A stretch of DNA of 64,000 nucleotides. It comes from Nocardiopsis ganjiahuensis DSM 45031. Its GTDB lineage: Bacteria; Actinomycetota; Actinomycetes; Streptosporangiales; Streptosporangiaceae. Position numbers and translations under genes: made by a program. Every line of letters starts with the position of its first letter. Position 1 is the stretch's first letter. A model generated the notes under the pieces. That model had not been told where the DNA came from, did not search any database, and saw nothing but the letters and a program-made list of their open reading frames with translations. Positions 1 through 8,472 of the stretch are shown here, in pieces. The DNA lies in the NCBI RefSeq assembly GCF_000341085.1, contig NZ_ANBA01000015.1, positions 174,066 to 238,065 on the forward strand. Reading direction: 5' to 3'.

Positions 1-351
1 GGCGACGACGGGAGCGCCTGGTCCACGGCCTACCGCGGGCAGCCCTACTTCTGCAGCGAGTTCGGCGGCATCCGGTGGGACCCCGACACCGACCGCGGCG
101 GGGATTCGTGGGGCTACGGCAGCGACCCCCGGACGCCGGAGGAGTTCCACGCCCGTTTCGAGGGCCTGACCGGGGTCCTCCTGGACGACCCCCACATGTT
201 CGGTTACTGCTACACCCAGCTCACCGACGTGTTCCAGGAACGCAACGGTGTCTACCGGTTCGACCGGAGCGAGAAGCTCGACACCGCCCGCATCGCCGCC
301 GCCCAGCGGCGCACGGCCGCCTTCGAGAAGGACGGCCCGCAGCCCGGCTGA
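1..351 (+). CDS. Glycoside hydrolase family 2 protein, C-terminal fragment
   Basis: This is the last 116 codons of an open frame that enters from the left edge and ends at TGA 349-351. The motif CSEFGG (Glu at residue 20 of the fragment) matches the catalytic nucleophile region of GH2 beta-galactosidases and beta-glucuronidases. It is followed by conserved stretches such as FGYCYTQLTDVFQE and a short tail with no extra domain. The enzyme would hydrolyse beta-linked sugars, but the substrate cannot be read from this piece. The sugar ABC importer that starts 121 bases downstream on the same strand suggests both serve one oligosaccharide. The family is certain from the motif and the exact sugar is inference. 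Confidence 0.85.
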   Translation, partial: GDDGSAWSTAYRGQPYFCSEFGGIRWDPDTDRGGDSWGYGSDPRTPEEFHARFEGLTGVLLDDPHMFGYCYTQLTDVFQERNGVYRFDRSEKLDTARIAAAQRRTAAFEKDGPQPG

Positions 352-472
352 CCGAGCCCCTCCACCGGCCGAGCTCCCTGACCGGCTGTCCGATCGGGGC
401 GCTCCCCGGGCCGGGTCCCCTCCCCCGGCCCCGCTTCCCCGTCATGCGTCGGAACGACCAAGGAGGTCGTCG

Positions 473-1843
473 ATGTCCCCCCATCCCTCTCCCCCGATCC
501 CGCCGTCCGCGGGCTCCGGTCCGCCGACCGGAGCCGTGTCCCCGCCCACCCGGCGCCAGATGCTCCTCGGAGCCGGAGCCCTCGCCCTCGGCGCCTCGGC
601 CCTGGGCTGTGCTCCCGGCTCCGCCGCCGACACCTCCGAGGTGCGCTTCTGGAGCCTGTTCCAGGGCGGCGACGGCGCCCGCCTGGAGACCATGCTCGAC
701 GCGGTGCGTGATCAGGCGCCGCACCTGCGCGTCACCCCGAGCACCCTCGCCTGGGGGCCGCCGTACTACACCAAGCTGGCCATGGCCTCCGTGGGCGGGC
801 GCGCCCCCGAGACCGCGGTCATGCACATGTCCCGCCTTCCGGGGTACGCCCCCGGCGGGCTGCTCGACCCCTTCGACCTGGATCTGCTGGCCGAGTTCGG
901 GGTCACCGCCGAGGACTTCGTGCCCGATCTCTGGGAGCGCGGCATCCACGACGGTTCCACCTACGCGATCCCCCTGGACACCCACCCGGTCGTCCTCTTC
1001 TACGACACCGGGATGGCCGACCGGGCCGGACTGCTCGACACCGACGGCAAACTGCGCGCCCTCGACTCCCCCGAGGAGTTCCTGGAGGCCTCACGCGCGA
1101 TCGCCGAGGTCTCCGGGGGCAGCGGCATCACCTACGGGCACGTCAACGACGACTCCCAGGGGTGGCGGATCTTCTGGAAGCTGTACAACCAGACCGGCGC
1201 GGAGCTGAAGCTGCCCCAGGGCGGACCCGCGGAGCTCGACAGGGACGAGGCGCTGCGGGTGTTCTCCTTCCTCGCCGAGCTCATGGACGGGCAGACCTCG
1301 GAGAACGACCTGACCTACCAGAGCGCGCTGGCCGGCTTCAGCTCCGGCCGGGCGGGGATGCTCGTCTGCGGTGAGTGGGAGCTGCCCTACCTGCTGGACA
1401 ACGTCGAGAACCTGGGCGCGGCGCCGTTCCCCACGGTCTTCGAGTACCCCGGCAGCTACGCCGACTCGCACGCCTTCGTCCTGCCCCGACAGAACGATCC
1501 CGACCCGGAGCGGGTGCGCGCCGCCCACGAGTTCGTGGCGCTCATGGTGCGGAACAGCCTGACCTGGGGCGAAGCCGGTCACATCCCCGCGTACTCGCCG
1601 GTCATGGAGTCCGCGGAGTACCAGGCCCTGACCCCGCAGTCCGACTACGCGTCGGCGGGCGAGACGCCGGTCCTGGACCCCGAGGTGTGGTTCGCGGGGG
1701 CGGGTTCGCAGTTCCACTCCAGTGTGAGCGAGTCTCTGCGTACGGCGGTCAGCGGCGAGGGCCCGGAGGCGGCGGTGGAGCAGCTGGCCCGCTCCCTCGA
1801 CTCCTGGGCGGCCCGGATCAACCCGTCGGAGGGGGTCTCCTGA
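473..1843 (+). CDS. Sugar ABC transporter substrate-binding lipoprotein
   Basis: 456 residues. The start is ATG 473, preceded by AAGGAGG at 460-466. The N-terminus is proline rich, then carries twin arginines (R27-R28) and a hydrophobic stretch ending in ALGC with the lipobox cysteine at residue 46. It is therefore probably a Tat-exported lipoprotein anchored outside the membrane. The mature part has the family 1 extracellular solute-binding fold, with features such as FWSLFQGGDGA, LDTHPVVLFYDT and a C-terminal VEQLARSLDSWAA. The stop codon overlaps the start of the first permease gene, so the three importer genes form one operon. No ATPase is encoded, and in actinomycetes a shared MsiK-type ATPase encoded elsewhere usually serves such importers. 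The ligand is unknown; the upstream GH2 hints at a beta-glycoside. Confidence 0.9.
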   Translation: MSPHPSPPIPPSAGSGPPTGAVSPPTRRQMLLGAGALALGASALGCAPGSAADTSEVRFWSLFQGGDGARLETMLDAVRDQAPHLRVTPSTLAWGPPYYTKLAMASVGGRAPETAVMHMSRLPGYAPGGLLDPFDLDLLAEFGVTAEDFVPDLWERGIHDGSTYAIPLDTHPVVLFYDTGMADRAGLLDTDGKLRALDSPEEFLEASRAIAEVSGGSGITYGHVNDDSQGWRIFWKLYNQTGAELKLPQGGPAELDRDEALRVFSFLAELMDGQTSENDLTYQSALAGFSSGRAGMLVCGEWELPYLLDNVENLGAAPFPTVFEYPGSYADSHAFVLPRQNDPDPERVRAAHEFVALMVRNSLTWGEAGHIPAYSPVMESAEYQALTPQSDYASAGETPVLDPEVWFAGAGSQFHSSVSESLRTAVSGEGPEAAVEQLARSLDSWAARINPSEGVS

Positions 1844-2799
1844 TGAGCGCACCCACCGACACCACCCCTGCCACCCCCGGTACCCGCGCGGACAGCCGTG
1901 CGCCACAGCCCCGGCCGGGTCCCGCGCTGCGCCTGTGGCGGCGCGTCCCGGACTCTCCGCTGAGCTTCCTGCTCCCGTTCCTGCTGGTGTACGCGCTCTT
2001 CCTGTTCTGGCCCCTGCTCAGCGGCCTGTGGATGAGCTTCACCGACACCGCGCTCAACGGCGCGGGCGGCACCTTCGTCGGGCCGGACAACTACACCGAG
2101 GCACTCGGTGACCCGCTGGTGTGGAAGACCCTGGGCAACACCGTCCTGTTCACCGTCGTCACCACCGTCCCCCTGGTCGTGGTCGCGCTGGCCATGGCGG
2201 TCCTGGTGCACACCGGCATGCCCGGCCAGTGGCTGTGGCGGCTCTCGTTCTTCATGCCGTTCCTGCTGCCGGTCGCCACCGTGGCACTGGTGTGGCAGTT
2301 CCTGTACGTCGACGACTTCGGCCTGTTCAACCAGGTCCTCCGGGCCTTCGGGATGGAAGGGCTGGGCTGGCTGAACGACGACGGTGTGGCCCTGTGGTCG
2401 GTGGCGCTCACCACGGTGTGGTGGACCGTCGGCTTCAACTTCCTGCTGTACCTGGCCGCCCTCCAGTCGATCCCCGACCACCTGTACGAGGCCGCGGCGC
2501 TGGACGGCGCGGGTGCCTGGGCCCGGCTGTGGTACGTGACCGTCCCCCAGCTGCGCGGGATCACCGTGGTCGTGGTGCTGCTCCAGGTGCTGGCCTCGAT
2601 GAAGGTCTTCGACCAGATCTACCTGATGACCGGGGGCGGTCCGGGGGACTCGTCCCGCTCACTGCTGCTCTACATCTACGACGTGGGTTTCACCGGCTAC
2701 CGGTTCGGGTTCGGCGCGGCCGTCTCCTACCTCTTCCTGGCGATCGTCCTCGTCGTCGCCGCCGTCCAGCTGTGGATCACGACGCGGAGAAAGGCCTGA
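1843..2799 (+). CDS. Sugar ABC transporter permease, MalF/UgpA type
   Basis: 318 residues. ATG 1843 shares its A with the stop TGA of the binding protein, indicating translational coupling. After a basic, proline-rich N-terminal tail there are six predicted membrane segments, the first near residues 40-62. The cytoplasmic EAA loop reads EAAALDGAGAWARLWYVTVP and contacts the ATPase in this family. The C-terminal region FDQIYLMTGGGPGDSS is characteristic of the MalF-like subunit. It pairs with the next gene to form the channel. The upstream binding protein determines specificity, so the transported sugar cannot be named from this gene. Confidence 0.93.
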   Translation: MSAPTDTTPATPGTRADSRAPQPRPGPALRLWRRVPDSPLSFLLPFLLVYALFLFWPLLSGLWMSFTDTALNGAGGTFVGPDNYTEALGDPLVWKTLGNTVLFTVVTTVPLVVVALAMAVLVHTGMPGQWLWRLSFFMPFLLPVATVALVWQFLYVDDFGLFNQVLRAFGMEGLGWLNDDGVALWSVALTTVWWTVGFNFLLYLAALQSIPDHLYEAAALDGAGAWARLWYVTVPQLRGITVVVVLLQVLASMKVFDQIYLMTGGGPGDSSRSLLLYIYDVGFTGYRFGFGAAVSYLFLAIVLVVAAVQLWITTRRKA

Positions 2800-2800
2800 C

Positions 2801-3748
2801 ATGAGCACGGACACCCTCACCATCCGGCCGGACCGGCCGGGTCGGACAGGCCGGTCGGCCAGATCGGCCCGAAGAGCCGAACTCGCCCGTGAGCACGCCC
2901 GGCGGCGCGACCTGGTCCTGGGCGGCGGACGCGGACCGCGGATCGCCGCCCTCACGGCACTGGTCGTCCTCACCGTGCTGTGGCTGACGCCCATGCTGTG
3001 GGGCCTGGCCACCTCGTTCAAGGCGGAGTCGGACGCGATCTCGCTGCCGCTGACCCTGTTCCCCGAGTCGGGGTTCACGCTGGAGCAGTACAGCAGCCTC
3101 TTCGCCGCGAGCAACGTGCAGATGTGGATGTTCAACAGCCTGCTCATCGCGGCGCTGGTCACGGTGTTCACCCTCGCGGTGGCGGCGCCGGCGGCCTTCG
3201 CGATGTCCCGGATGGCCTTCCGCGGCCGCGCGGCGCTGATGATCGTCACGGTCGCGGCGATCGTGGTCCCGCCCCAGCTGCTCATCGTCCCGCTGTTCCA
3301 GCAGATGGTGTCGCTCAACCTGGTCGACACCTACCCCGCGGTGATCCTGCCGCAGCTGGTCGCGCCGATCATCGTCTTCATCCTCAAGCGCTTCTTCGAC
3401 GCCGTGCCCAAGGAGCTGGACGAGGCGGCGCGGATGGACGGGGCCTCGTACTGGAAGCTGTTCACCTCGGTCATCCTGCCGCTGTCCCGGCCGATCCTCG
3501 CCGCGGCCGCGATCTTCGTGTTCATCTCCGCCTGGAACAACTACCTGTGGCCGTTCATCGTCACCACGGACCCGGCCCTGATGACGCTGCCCGTGGGCAT
3601 CCCGAACATCCTGGACTCCTACGGGACGTTCTACGCCTCGCAGCTGGCGGCGTCGATGATCGCGGCGGCGCCGATGATCATCGTGTTCATGCTGTTCCAG
3701 CGGCAGATCGTGAGCAGTGTGGCCACGACCGGGATCACCGGCCAGTAG
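2801..3748 (+). CDS. Sugar ABC transporter permease, MalG/UgpE type
   Basis: 315 residues, ATG one base after the stop of the first permease. A basic N-terminal tail of about 48 residues precedes six membrane segments. The EAA loop is DEAARMDGASYWKLFTSVILP, shortened here to its core DEAARMDGAS, and the end NILDSYGTFYASQLAASMIAA is typical of MalG-like subunits. It should form a heterodimeric channel with the preceding permease. A strong hairpin terminator follows 23 bases after the stop, so this is the last gene of the GH2/importer operon. Confidence 0.93.
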   Translation: MSTDTLTIRPDRPGRTGRSARSARRAELAREHARRRDLVLGGGRGPRIAALTALVVLTVLWLTPMLWGLATSFKAESDAISLPLTLFPESGFTLEQYSSLFAASNVQMWMFNSLLIAALVTVFTLAVAAPAAFAMSRMAFRGRAALMIVTVAAIVVPPQLLIVPLFQQMVSLNLVDTYPAVILPQLVAPIIVFILKRFFDAVPKELDEAARMDGASYWKLFTSVILPLSRPILAAAAIFVFISAWNNYLWPFIVTTDPALMTLPVGIPNILDSYGTFYASQLAASMIAAAPMIIVFMLFQRQIVSSVATTGITGQ

Positions 3749-3771
3749 GAGTGTCCGCGGGAGCGCCCCGC

Positions 3772-3814
3772 CCGGTGGCCGGCCGCCTTCGCTGAGAAGG
3801 CGGCCGGCCACCGG
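3772..3814. terminator. Bidirectional hairpin terminator
   Basis: A perfect 19-bp stem, CCGGTGGCCGGCCGCCTTC, pairs with its complement across the loop GCTGA. It lies between convergent units: the sugar importer operon ends at 3748 on the plus strand, and the ArsR unit with its possible 24-codon ORF ends at 3815 on the minus strand. There is no clear T-run, as is usual in actinomycetes. Confidence 0.85.
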
Positions 3815-3889
3815 TCACAGGGTGAGGAAGAGGACCGCGGCGACGGTCAGGATCGAGGCGGCGGCCGTGGTCCGTGTACTGCTCAGCAC
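3815..3889 (-). CDS. Possible 24-residue hydrophobic peptide
   Basis: A GTG at 3889 opens a 24-codon frame ending at TGA 3815-3817. A GGGGGAGC stretch lies just upstream. The peptide has a short polar start followed by AAASILTVAAVLFLTL, enough for one membrane segment. It begins 15 bases after the stop of the ArsR-type regulator on the same strand, and its stop abuts the strong terminator, so it would sit inside that transcript. It could equally be the tail of a lost membrane gene. There is no homology evidence, so support is only the ribosome-binding site, position and hydrophobicity. Confidence 0.25.
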   Translation of the reverse strand: MLSSTRTTAAASILTVAAVLFLTL

Positions 3890-3904
3890 CGCTCCCCCGG
3901 GCCC

Positions 3905-4435
3905 TCAGCCCCGCGCGGCGGTGAGGACCACCAGGAGCGGGACCACCCGTTCCGCCGGGATGACGTAGTGGCCGCGCTTGCGGGTGACGAGCCAGCCCGC
4001 CGCGACCAACAGGTTGATGTGGTGGTAGATCTGACCGCTGGTGCCGAACTCCTCACGTTCCTTCAGTTCGGCGACGGTGCCGACCCCGGACCAGACCGCG
4101 TGGAGGAGGCTGAGCCGGACGGGGTGGCCGAGCGCGTCGAGGTTCCCCGCCATCGCGGACCAGTCGAGGTTCTCGATCTCGTCGACGGACTTCCCGTACT
4201 GCCACTGGACCGGCTCCGGGCTGCCCTGGACCCGAACGACGCCCGCGAAGACCACGGCCCCGTCTTCGGGGACGCGGCCCTTGAGCGCTTCCAGGGCGAA
4301 GAACTGCTCGGTGTAGGCCGTCTCGGCGGAGTCGGCTGGGTCGGCGGCCCGGGCCCGCTGCTCCAGTTCGGCGACCCGGATCTCCAGGGCGGCGAGGCGC
4401 TGCTCCGCGGTCGGTTCTGAGGTTGGTTCTGGCAC
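3905..4435 (-). CDS. ArsR-family transcriptional regulator
   Basis: About 176 residues. The N-terminal 30 residues (RLAALEIRVAELEQRARA) form a short coiled coil. The C-terminal half is an ArsR-type winged helix, with LDALGHPVRLSLLHAV, a recognition segment TSGQIYHHINLLVAAGWL and the beta wing RGHYVIPAERVVPLLVVL. No metal-binding cysteines are visible, so it probably senses something other than a metal. I place the start at GTG 4435 because a TAGAAT -10 box (4452-4457) would put transcription start near 4445. GTG 4450 is an alternative. It lies 41 bases after the XRE regulator gene on the same strand, with a palindrome in between suggesting autoregulation. Confidence 0.8.
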   Translation of the reverse strand: MPEPTSEPTAEQRLAALEIRVAELEQRARAADPADSAETAYTEQFFALEALKGRVPEDGAVVFAGVVRVQGSPEPVQWQYGKSVDEIENLDWSAMAGNLDALGHPVRLSLLHAVWSGVGTVAELKEREEFGTSGQIYHHINLLVAAGWLVTRKRGHYVIPAERVVPLLVVLTAARG

Positions 4436-4451
4436 GGGACCACGGTACACG

Positions 4452-4472
4452 ATTCTACGTTTTTACGTAAAA
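4452..4472 (-). promoter_or_regulatory. Promoter and palindromic operator of the ArsR gene
   Basis: TTTTACGTAAAA at 4461-4472 is a perfect 12-bp palindrome, AT-rich in a GC-rich surrounding. On the minus strand it lies just upstream of a TAGAAT -10 box (4452-4457), the usual place for a repressor site. The likely ligand is the downstream ArsR protein. The site fits within the short gap between the XRE and ArsR genes. Confidence 0.6.
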
Positions 4473-4476
4473 GCGT

Positions 4477-5310
4477 TTATGCGGGATCGAGGTTCTGCAC
4501 GCCCACGACCCGGAGCAGTTGGAGAGCGTCGTGGGAGGGGGTGCCGGGTGCGGCTGTGTAGAACAGGAGCCGTTGGTCGGCGCAGGAGACCATCAGGGCC
4601 TGGGAGTCGAGTTCCAGCGGGCCGACGACCGGGTGGAGCATCCTGTGGACACTGCTTCGCTGAACCTTGATCTCGCGGTCGGACCACAGGTGCGCGAACC
4701 GCTCGCTCTGCTCGGCCAGCTCCGCGACCAGTGCGGGCAGACCGGGGTCGTCGGTGTGGCGCCCAGCGGCGGCCCGCAGGTCAGCCACCATCTCGCGGAC
4801 GATCCGGTCGGCGTCGCCGGGGTCCGTCACCGAGGCGCCGTCGCTCAGGTGCCACCGCAGGAGATTGCGTTCGCGGGCAGGGAGCGCCGAGAAGTCCGTG
4901 AACAGGGCGGCCGCCATCGCGTTCCAGGCGAGGACGTCGAACTTCGCGTCGAGCACCACCGCGGGAGTATCCCCGAGCCGGTCCAGCAGGTGGAGCACCC
5001 CGGCCGGGACGTCGCGTGACAAACCGGGCGGGGTCGGGGCCTCCCCCGCCAGGTGCAGCAGGTGGGTGTGTTCGTCATCGGTCAGCCGCAGCGCCCGGGC
5101 CAGCGCGCCGAGCACCTGCCGCGAGGGACGCGGCCCGCGCGCCTGCTCGAGCCGGATGTAGTAGTCCACGGACATGCCGGCCAGCCAGGCGACCTCCTCC
5201 CGGCGCAGCCCGGGGGTCCGGCGCCTGCGCCCGGCCTCCAGTCCCACGTCGGCGGGCTGCACCCGACCGCGCCGGTCCCGCAGGAACCCCGCCAGCTCGC
5301 TTCGATCCAT
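4477..5310 (-). CDS. XRE-family regulator with MmyB-like ligand-binding domain
   Basis: 277 residues from ATG 5310. Residues 1-75 form a helix-turn-helix domain (RRTPGLRREEVAWLAGMSVDYYIRLEQ is the classic signature; core LRREEVAWLAGMSVDYYIRL). From about residue 105 the MmyB-like domain begins (VVLDAKFDVLAWNAMAAALF) and runs to DALQLLRVVGV. Proteins of this build usually repress a neighbouring oxidoreductase gene and are released by a small ligand, possibly a fatty-acid-like molecule. Here the divergent neighbour is an SDR gene starting 173 bases away, the arrangement seen for this family in many actinomycetes. An inverted repeat at 5360-5381 lies between them. Confidence 0.9.
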   Translation of the reverse strand: MDRSELAGFLRDRRGRVQPADVGLEAGRRRRTPGLRREEVAWLAGMSVDYYIRLEQARGPRPSRQVLGALARALRLTDDEHTHLLHLAGEAPTPPGLSRDVPAGVLHLLDRLGDTPAVVLDAKFDVLAWNAMAAALFTDFSALPARERNLLRWHLSDGASVTDPGDADRIVREMVADLRAAAGRHTDDPGLPALVAELAEQSERFAHLWSDREIKVQRSSVHRMLHPVVGPLELDSQALMVSCADQRLLFYTAAPGTPSHDALQLLRVVGVQNLDPA

Positions 5311-5359
5311 CCCACCAGGATGCCCGACGGGCGGGGACCGCGCGGACGCGAGCCTGGTA

Positions 5360-5381
5360 CCGCCGATCCCAGCCTCGGCGG
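5360..5381. promoter_or_regulatory. Inverted repeat between XRE regulator and SDR
   Basis: CCGCCGA and TCGGCGG form 7-bp perfect arms separated by 8 bases. The site lies in the divergent intergenic region, 50 bases from the XRE start and about 100 from the SDR start. It is a candidate operator for the XRE protein. The GC-rich arms make chance occurrence possible. Confidence 0.4.
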
Positions 5382-5483
5382 GTCTCTCCCCCCTGCCCGC
5401 CGCACCGCCCACACTCCGAAGCGGGAGCTGACCCGGCCCCCGGCGGCGCACGCCGCCGCACCGAGATCGGAAGGACCACCACG

Positions 5484-6221
5484 ATGTCCAGGACCAGTGT
5501 CGTCACCGGAGCCAACCGCGGACTCGGGTTCGCCACCGCCCGAGCGCTGGCGGAGGCCGGAGACACCGTCGTCATCGCCGCACGCGACGAGGCGGCCGCC
5601 CGGACCGCGGCCGAGAAACTCAACGCCGAGGGCCACTCCGCCCGGTTCGTACGGCTCGACGTGGACTCGCCCGCCAGCGCCCGGGCCGCGGCCGAGCAGG
5701 TCGGGCAGTGGGGCGACCACATCGACGTTCTGGTGAACAACGCCGGGATCCTGCCCGAGGCCACCGACGCCGAACAGCGCGAGTTCGCCGGTGTCGAACT
5801 GTTCGAGGCGACCTTCCGCACCAACGTGTTCGGGCCCGTGGCGGTCATCGAGGCGTTCCTGCCGCTGCTGCGCGCTTCCGGGGCCGGGAGGGTCGTGAAC
5901 GTCTCCTCGAGGATGGGCTCCCTGACCGACCACGGCGACCCCGAATCGCCGTACCACGGGACGGCCGTGCCCGCCTACCGGAGCTCGAAGGCCGCTCTGA
6001 ACAGCATCACCGTCAGCCTGGCCAATCAGCTCGCCGGGACGCCCGTCAAGGTGACCTCCGTCTGCCCCGGTTTCGTACAGACCGAGCTCACCCCGGGCAA
6101 CAAGGGCCAGGCGCCGCTCACTCCCGAGCAGGCGGTCGCGCCGATCCTGGCCGCGGCGTCGCTGCCGGCGCACGCCCCGTCCGGGACGTTCATCGATCGT
6201 GAGGGACCGGTGGCCTGGTAG
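5484..6221 (+). CDS. Short-chain dehydrogenase/reductase
   Basis: 245 residues from ATG 5484, with GGAAGGA 13 bases upstream. Classical SDR features are the TGANRGLG cofactor motif at residues 8-15, VNNAGI near residue 88, the NVSSRMG catalytic serine region and the active-site AYRSSK. The Asp of VRLDVDS fits an NAD(P)-dependent enzyme; the basic residue in AARDE favours NADPH. It looks most like the carbonyl-reductase-type SDRs found divergent from MmyB-like XRE regulators. Substrate unknown. Regulation by the divergent XRE protein is inferred from the layout. Confidence 0.9.
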   Translation: MSRTSVVTGANRGLGFATARALAEAGDTVVIAARDEAAARTAAEKLNAEGHSARFVRLDVDSPASARAAAEQVGQWGDHIDVLVNNAGILPEATDAEQREFAGVELFEATFRTNVFGPVAVIEAFLPLLRASGAGRVVNVSSRMGSLTDHGDPESPYHGTAVPAYRSSKAALNSITVSLANQLAGTPVKVTSVCPGFVQTELTPGNKGQAPLTPEQAVAPILAAASLPAHAPSGTFIDREGPVAW

Positions 6222-6449
6222 CTCCGAGAACCGGAAGGCGTGCGGTTCCGAGGGTCCGGAGAGCCGATAGTCCCGAGAATCAGTGCTCACGCACGAGCTT
6301 TGCCCGATCCGGAAGAACCGATTCCGTCACCGTTACACCATTTGTCCGATGATGAGGATGCGGCCTTCGGCCCCAATGCTCGTGTAAACCCGAGGGGTCG
6401 CCCCCCGTCGGACCCCAGAGTCCACCGGGCGACCGGTAAAGGAGCACCC

Positions 6450-6980
6450 ATGCGGACACAGGCCAACGGTTGGCAGTACTTCGTCTCGACGTTGCTCATC
6501 GTCACCGGCGCGATCAACATCATCCAGGGCGTCGCGGCGATGTTCACCCCCGAATACTTCGTTGCCACCGGCTCCCAGATGCTCGTCCTGGACTACGGGG
6601 GCTGGGGCGTCCTGCTGGGGCTGTGGGGTGCGGTCCTGGTCATCGCCGGTCTGTCGGTCCTGTCCGGCAGCACCTGGGCCCGGGTCTTCGCCGTCGTCCT
6701 GGCCTCCCTGAACGCCATCGCCCAGCTGGCCTTCCTCATCGCCATGCCGCTGTGGTCGGTGGTGGTCATCGCCATCGACATCCTGGTCATCTACGGCCTC
6801 ACCGCGGGTTGGCCCGCCGCGATCCGCGGTGAGAGCGAGGACTCCGCCGAGGGCAGCTACCGCGCCGGATACCGGGCCGCACACGAACGGCCCGCTGCCG
6901 CTCCCCGCCCCACCCGGGCCCCGGAGCAGGGGCAGGAGACCGGCCGGGGGGCCGGCCAGCACCAGCAGCCCACGAGCTGA
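6450..6980 (+). CDS. DUF7144-type small integral membrane protein
   Basis: 176 residues from ATG 6450, preceded by AAAGGAG. Four membrane segments are visible between residues 10 and 120 (for example FVSTLLIVTGAINIIQGVAA and ARVFAVVLASLNAIAQLAFL). The cytoplasmic tail of about 55 residues is polar and rich in Ala, Pro, Gln and Arg. The motif GWQYFVSTLLIVTG followed by LDYGGWGVLLGLWGAV is typical of an actinobacterial family of unknown function often linked to stress regulons. A strong terminator follows. The 228 bases upstream hold no gene and no promoter I would commit to. Confidence 0.85.
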   Translation: MRTQANGWQYFVSTLLIVTGAINIIQGVAAMFTPEYFVATGSQMLVLDYGGWGVLLGLWGAVLVIAGLSVLSGSTWARVFAVVLASLNAIAQLAFLIAMPLWSVVVIAIDILVIYGLTAGWPAAIRGESEDSAEGSYRAGYRAAHERPAAAPRPTRAPEQGQETGRGAGQHQQPTS

Positions 6981-7002
6981 CCCCGCCTGCCGGGCGTCGT
7001 CG

Positions 7003-7038
7003 ACCGCCCCCGTCCCGCGGTTCCGGGACGGGGGCGGT
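7003..7038 (+). terminator. Hairpin terminator after the DUF7144 gene
   Basis: A 15-bp perfect stem, ACCGCCCCCGTCCCG with its complement, closes a 6-base loop and is followed by TTCCTTCTTGT, a T-rich run unusual for this DNA. It separates the membrane protein gene from the kinase gene on the same strand. Confidence 0.85.
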
Positions 7039-7131
7039 TCCTTCTTGTGCCGGTCCCGGGCGTCCGGGGTGTCCGGGGTGCCTCGGGCGTCCCGCGGTTA
7101 GACTCGCGGTCCGCGAGGGGAGGGGCGAACG

Positions 7132-8472
7132 GTGCTCCGCACGAGAATCCGGTTCTGGCCGGCGATGGACGTCGGCGTCGCGCTGCTGCTGACGCTGTCA
7201 GTCACGCTGGCATCCGACCTGCCGCGGTGGGGCACGGTCCTGCTGGTGGCCGCCCTGGCCGTGCCCCTCGCACTGAACCAGCGGTTCCCCCGCACCGCCC
7301 TGGTCGCGGCGTTCGCGATCCTCCTGTGGACCCCCTCGGCGTCGGCTCCCGCCCTCTACACGGCTCTGCGGGTCGGTCAGCGCGGGCTGCGCCCCTCACC
7401 CGCACTGATCCTGTCCGGTGCCGCCATGCTGGCCGCCGGTACGGCCCTGGTCCTTGCGGGAGCGGCGCATTTCAACGCCATCGCGCAGATACCGCTGACC
7501 ATCCTCCTGCCGTTGGCGGCGGGCGCCGGATGGCGGCGGTACCGGGAGCTCCAGGAACGCGCACGCCTGGGCGCGCTGGAGGAGACCCGCCGCCGGGAAC
7601 GGGCCCGCATCGCGCACGACATGCACGACTCCCTCGGACACGAACTGGGGTTGATCGCGCTGCGTGCGGGGGCACTGCAGGTCCGCACCGATCTCACCCC
7701 CGAGCAGGTGCGCTCCGCGGCCGCCGAACTCCGGCAGGGCGCGGCGACCGCCGCCGAACGGCTGCGCGAGGTGGTGACGGTCCTGCGGGAGGAGTCCGAG
7801 GTCGACGGCGGCGAGGCCGCGGACGTGGAAGTACTGGTCCGGCGGTCCGCCGAAGCGGGGATGCGGGTCACCCTGGACGCCACCGGCACGGACGCTCCGC
7901 CCCTGGTTCGGAGCACGGTCTCGCGGGTGGTCCGTGAGGCACTCACCAACGCCGCCAAACACGCTCCGGGCTCCTCGGTGACCGTTCGGGTGACCAGCTC
8001 CGAGACGGAGACCGAGGTGCTCGTGGCCAACGGTGAACCTCCCGGAGCCGGTGCGGCGGCGCCGGGTTCGGGGGTCGGTCTGGAGGCCCTGGGCGAGCGC
8101 CTGCGGTTGGTGGGCGGGCGGTTCCGGGCCGGACCGGACGAAGGGGGCGGTTTCTCCGTGGCGGCCGCGGTCCCCCACCGGTCCATTCCACCCGCCGTCC
8201 GGGCCGCCGACGGGGGCCCGGTGGAGGAGCGCCCCGGGGCCCCGACCTCCGGCGGGTCCGGGGAACCGGCTGCCGGAGAGCCCGCGGCCCCGGCTGCCGG
8301 AGGGCTCACGCCGTCGCAGGGATCCGAAGCCGCGGAGCCGCTCGCACCGCTGCCGCCGGAGCGGGTGCGGGAGGCCGAGCGGAGCCTGGTCCGCGACCTG
8401 GTGCGCACGTCGGTCACTCTGGTCGCCCTCAGCGCGGCGCTGTACTCCCTGTCGTCCCTCCTGGGCTGGTGA
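7132..8472 (+). CDS. NarL-type sensor histidine kinase with C-terminal membrane tail
   Basis: 446 residues from GTG 7132, with GAGGGGAGGGG upstream and a TAGACT -10 box at 7099-7104. Four membrane segments occupy residues 12-135. They are followed by a HisKA_3 domain with the phospho-acceptor H165 in ARIAHDMHDSLGHE, and an HATPase domain with REALTNAAKHAPG and GSGVGLEALGERL. An unusual 90-residue Ala/Pro/Gly linker follows the ATPase, and the protein ends in a hydrophobic segment (TLVALSAALYSLSSLLGW), so the catalytic core could be tethered at both ends. The final 44 bases overlap the convergent serine hydrolase gene. The partner is probably the regulator at 10249. Confidence 0.9.
   Translation: MLRTRIRFWPAMDVGVALLLTLSVTLASDLPRWGTVLLVAALAVPLALNQRFPRTALVAAFAILLWTPSASAPALYTALRVGQRGLRPSPALILSGAAMLAAGTALVLAGAAHFNAIAQIPLTILLPLAAGAGWRRYRELQERARLGALEETRRRERARIAHDMHDSLGHELGLIALRAGALQVRTDLTPEQVRSAAAELRQGAATAAERLREVVTVLREESEVDGGEAADVEVLVRRSAEAGMRVTLDATGTDAPPLVRSTVSRVVREALTNAAKHAPGSSVTVRVTSSETETEVLVANGEPPGAGAAAPGSGVGLEALGERLRLVGGRFRAGPDEGGGFSVAAAVPHRSIPPAVRAADGGPVEERPGAPTSGGSGEPAAGEPAAPAAGGLTPSQGSEAAEPLAPLPPERVREAERSLVRDLVRTSVTLVALSAALYSLSSLLGW

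Noticed and set aside
6240..6449. In-frame extension of the DUF7144 protein upstream to 6240
   Set aside because: The extension has no hydrophobic or conserved character, while ATG 6450 has AAAGGAG at the right distance and begins the known family pattern.
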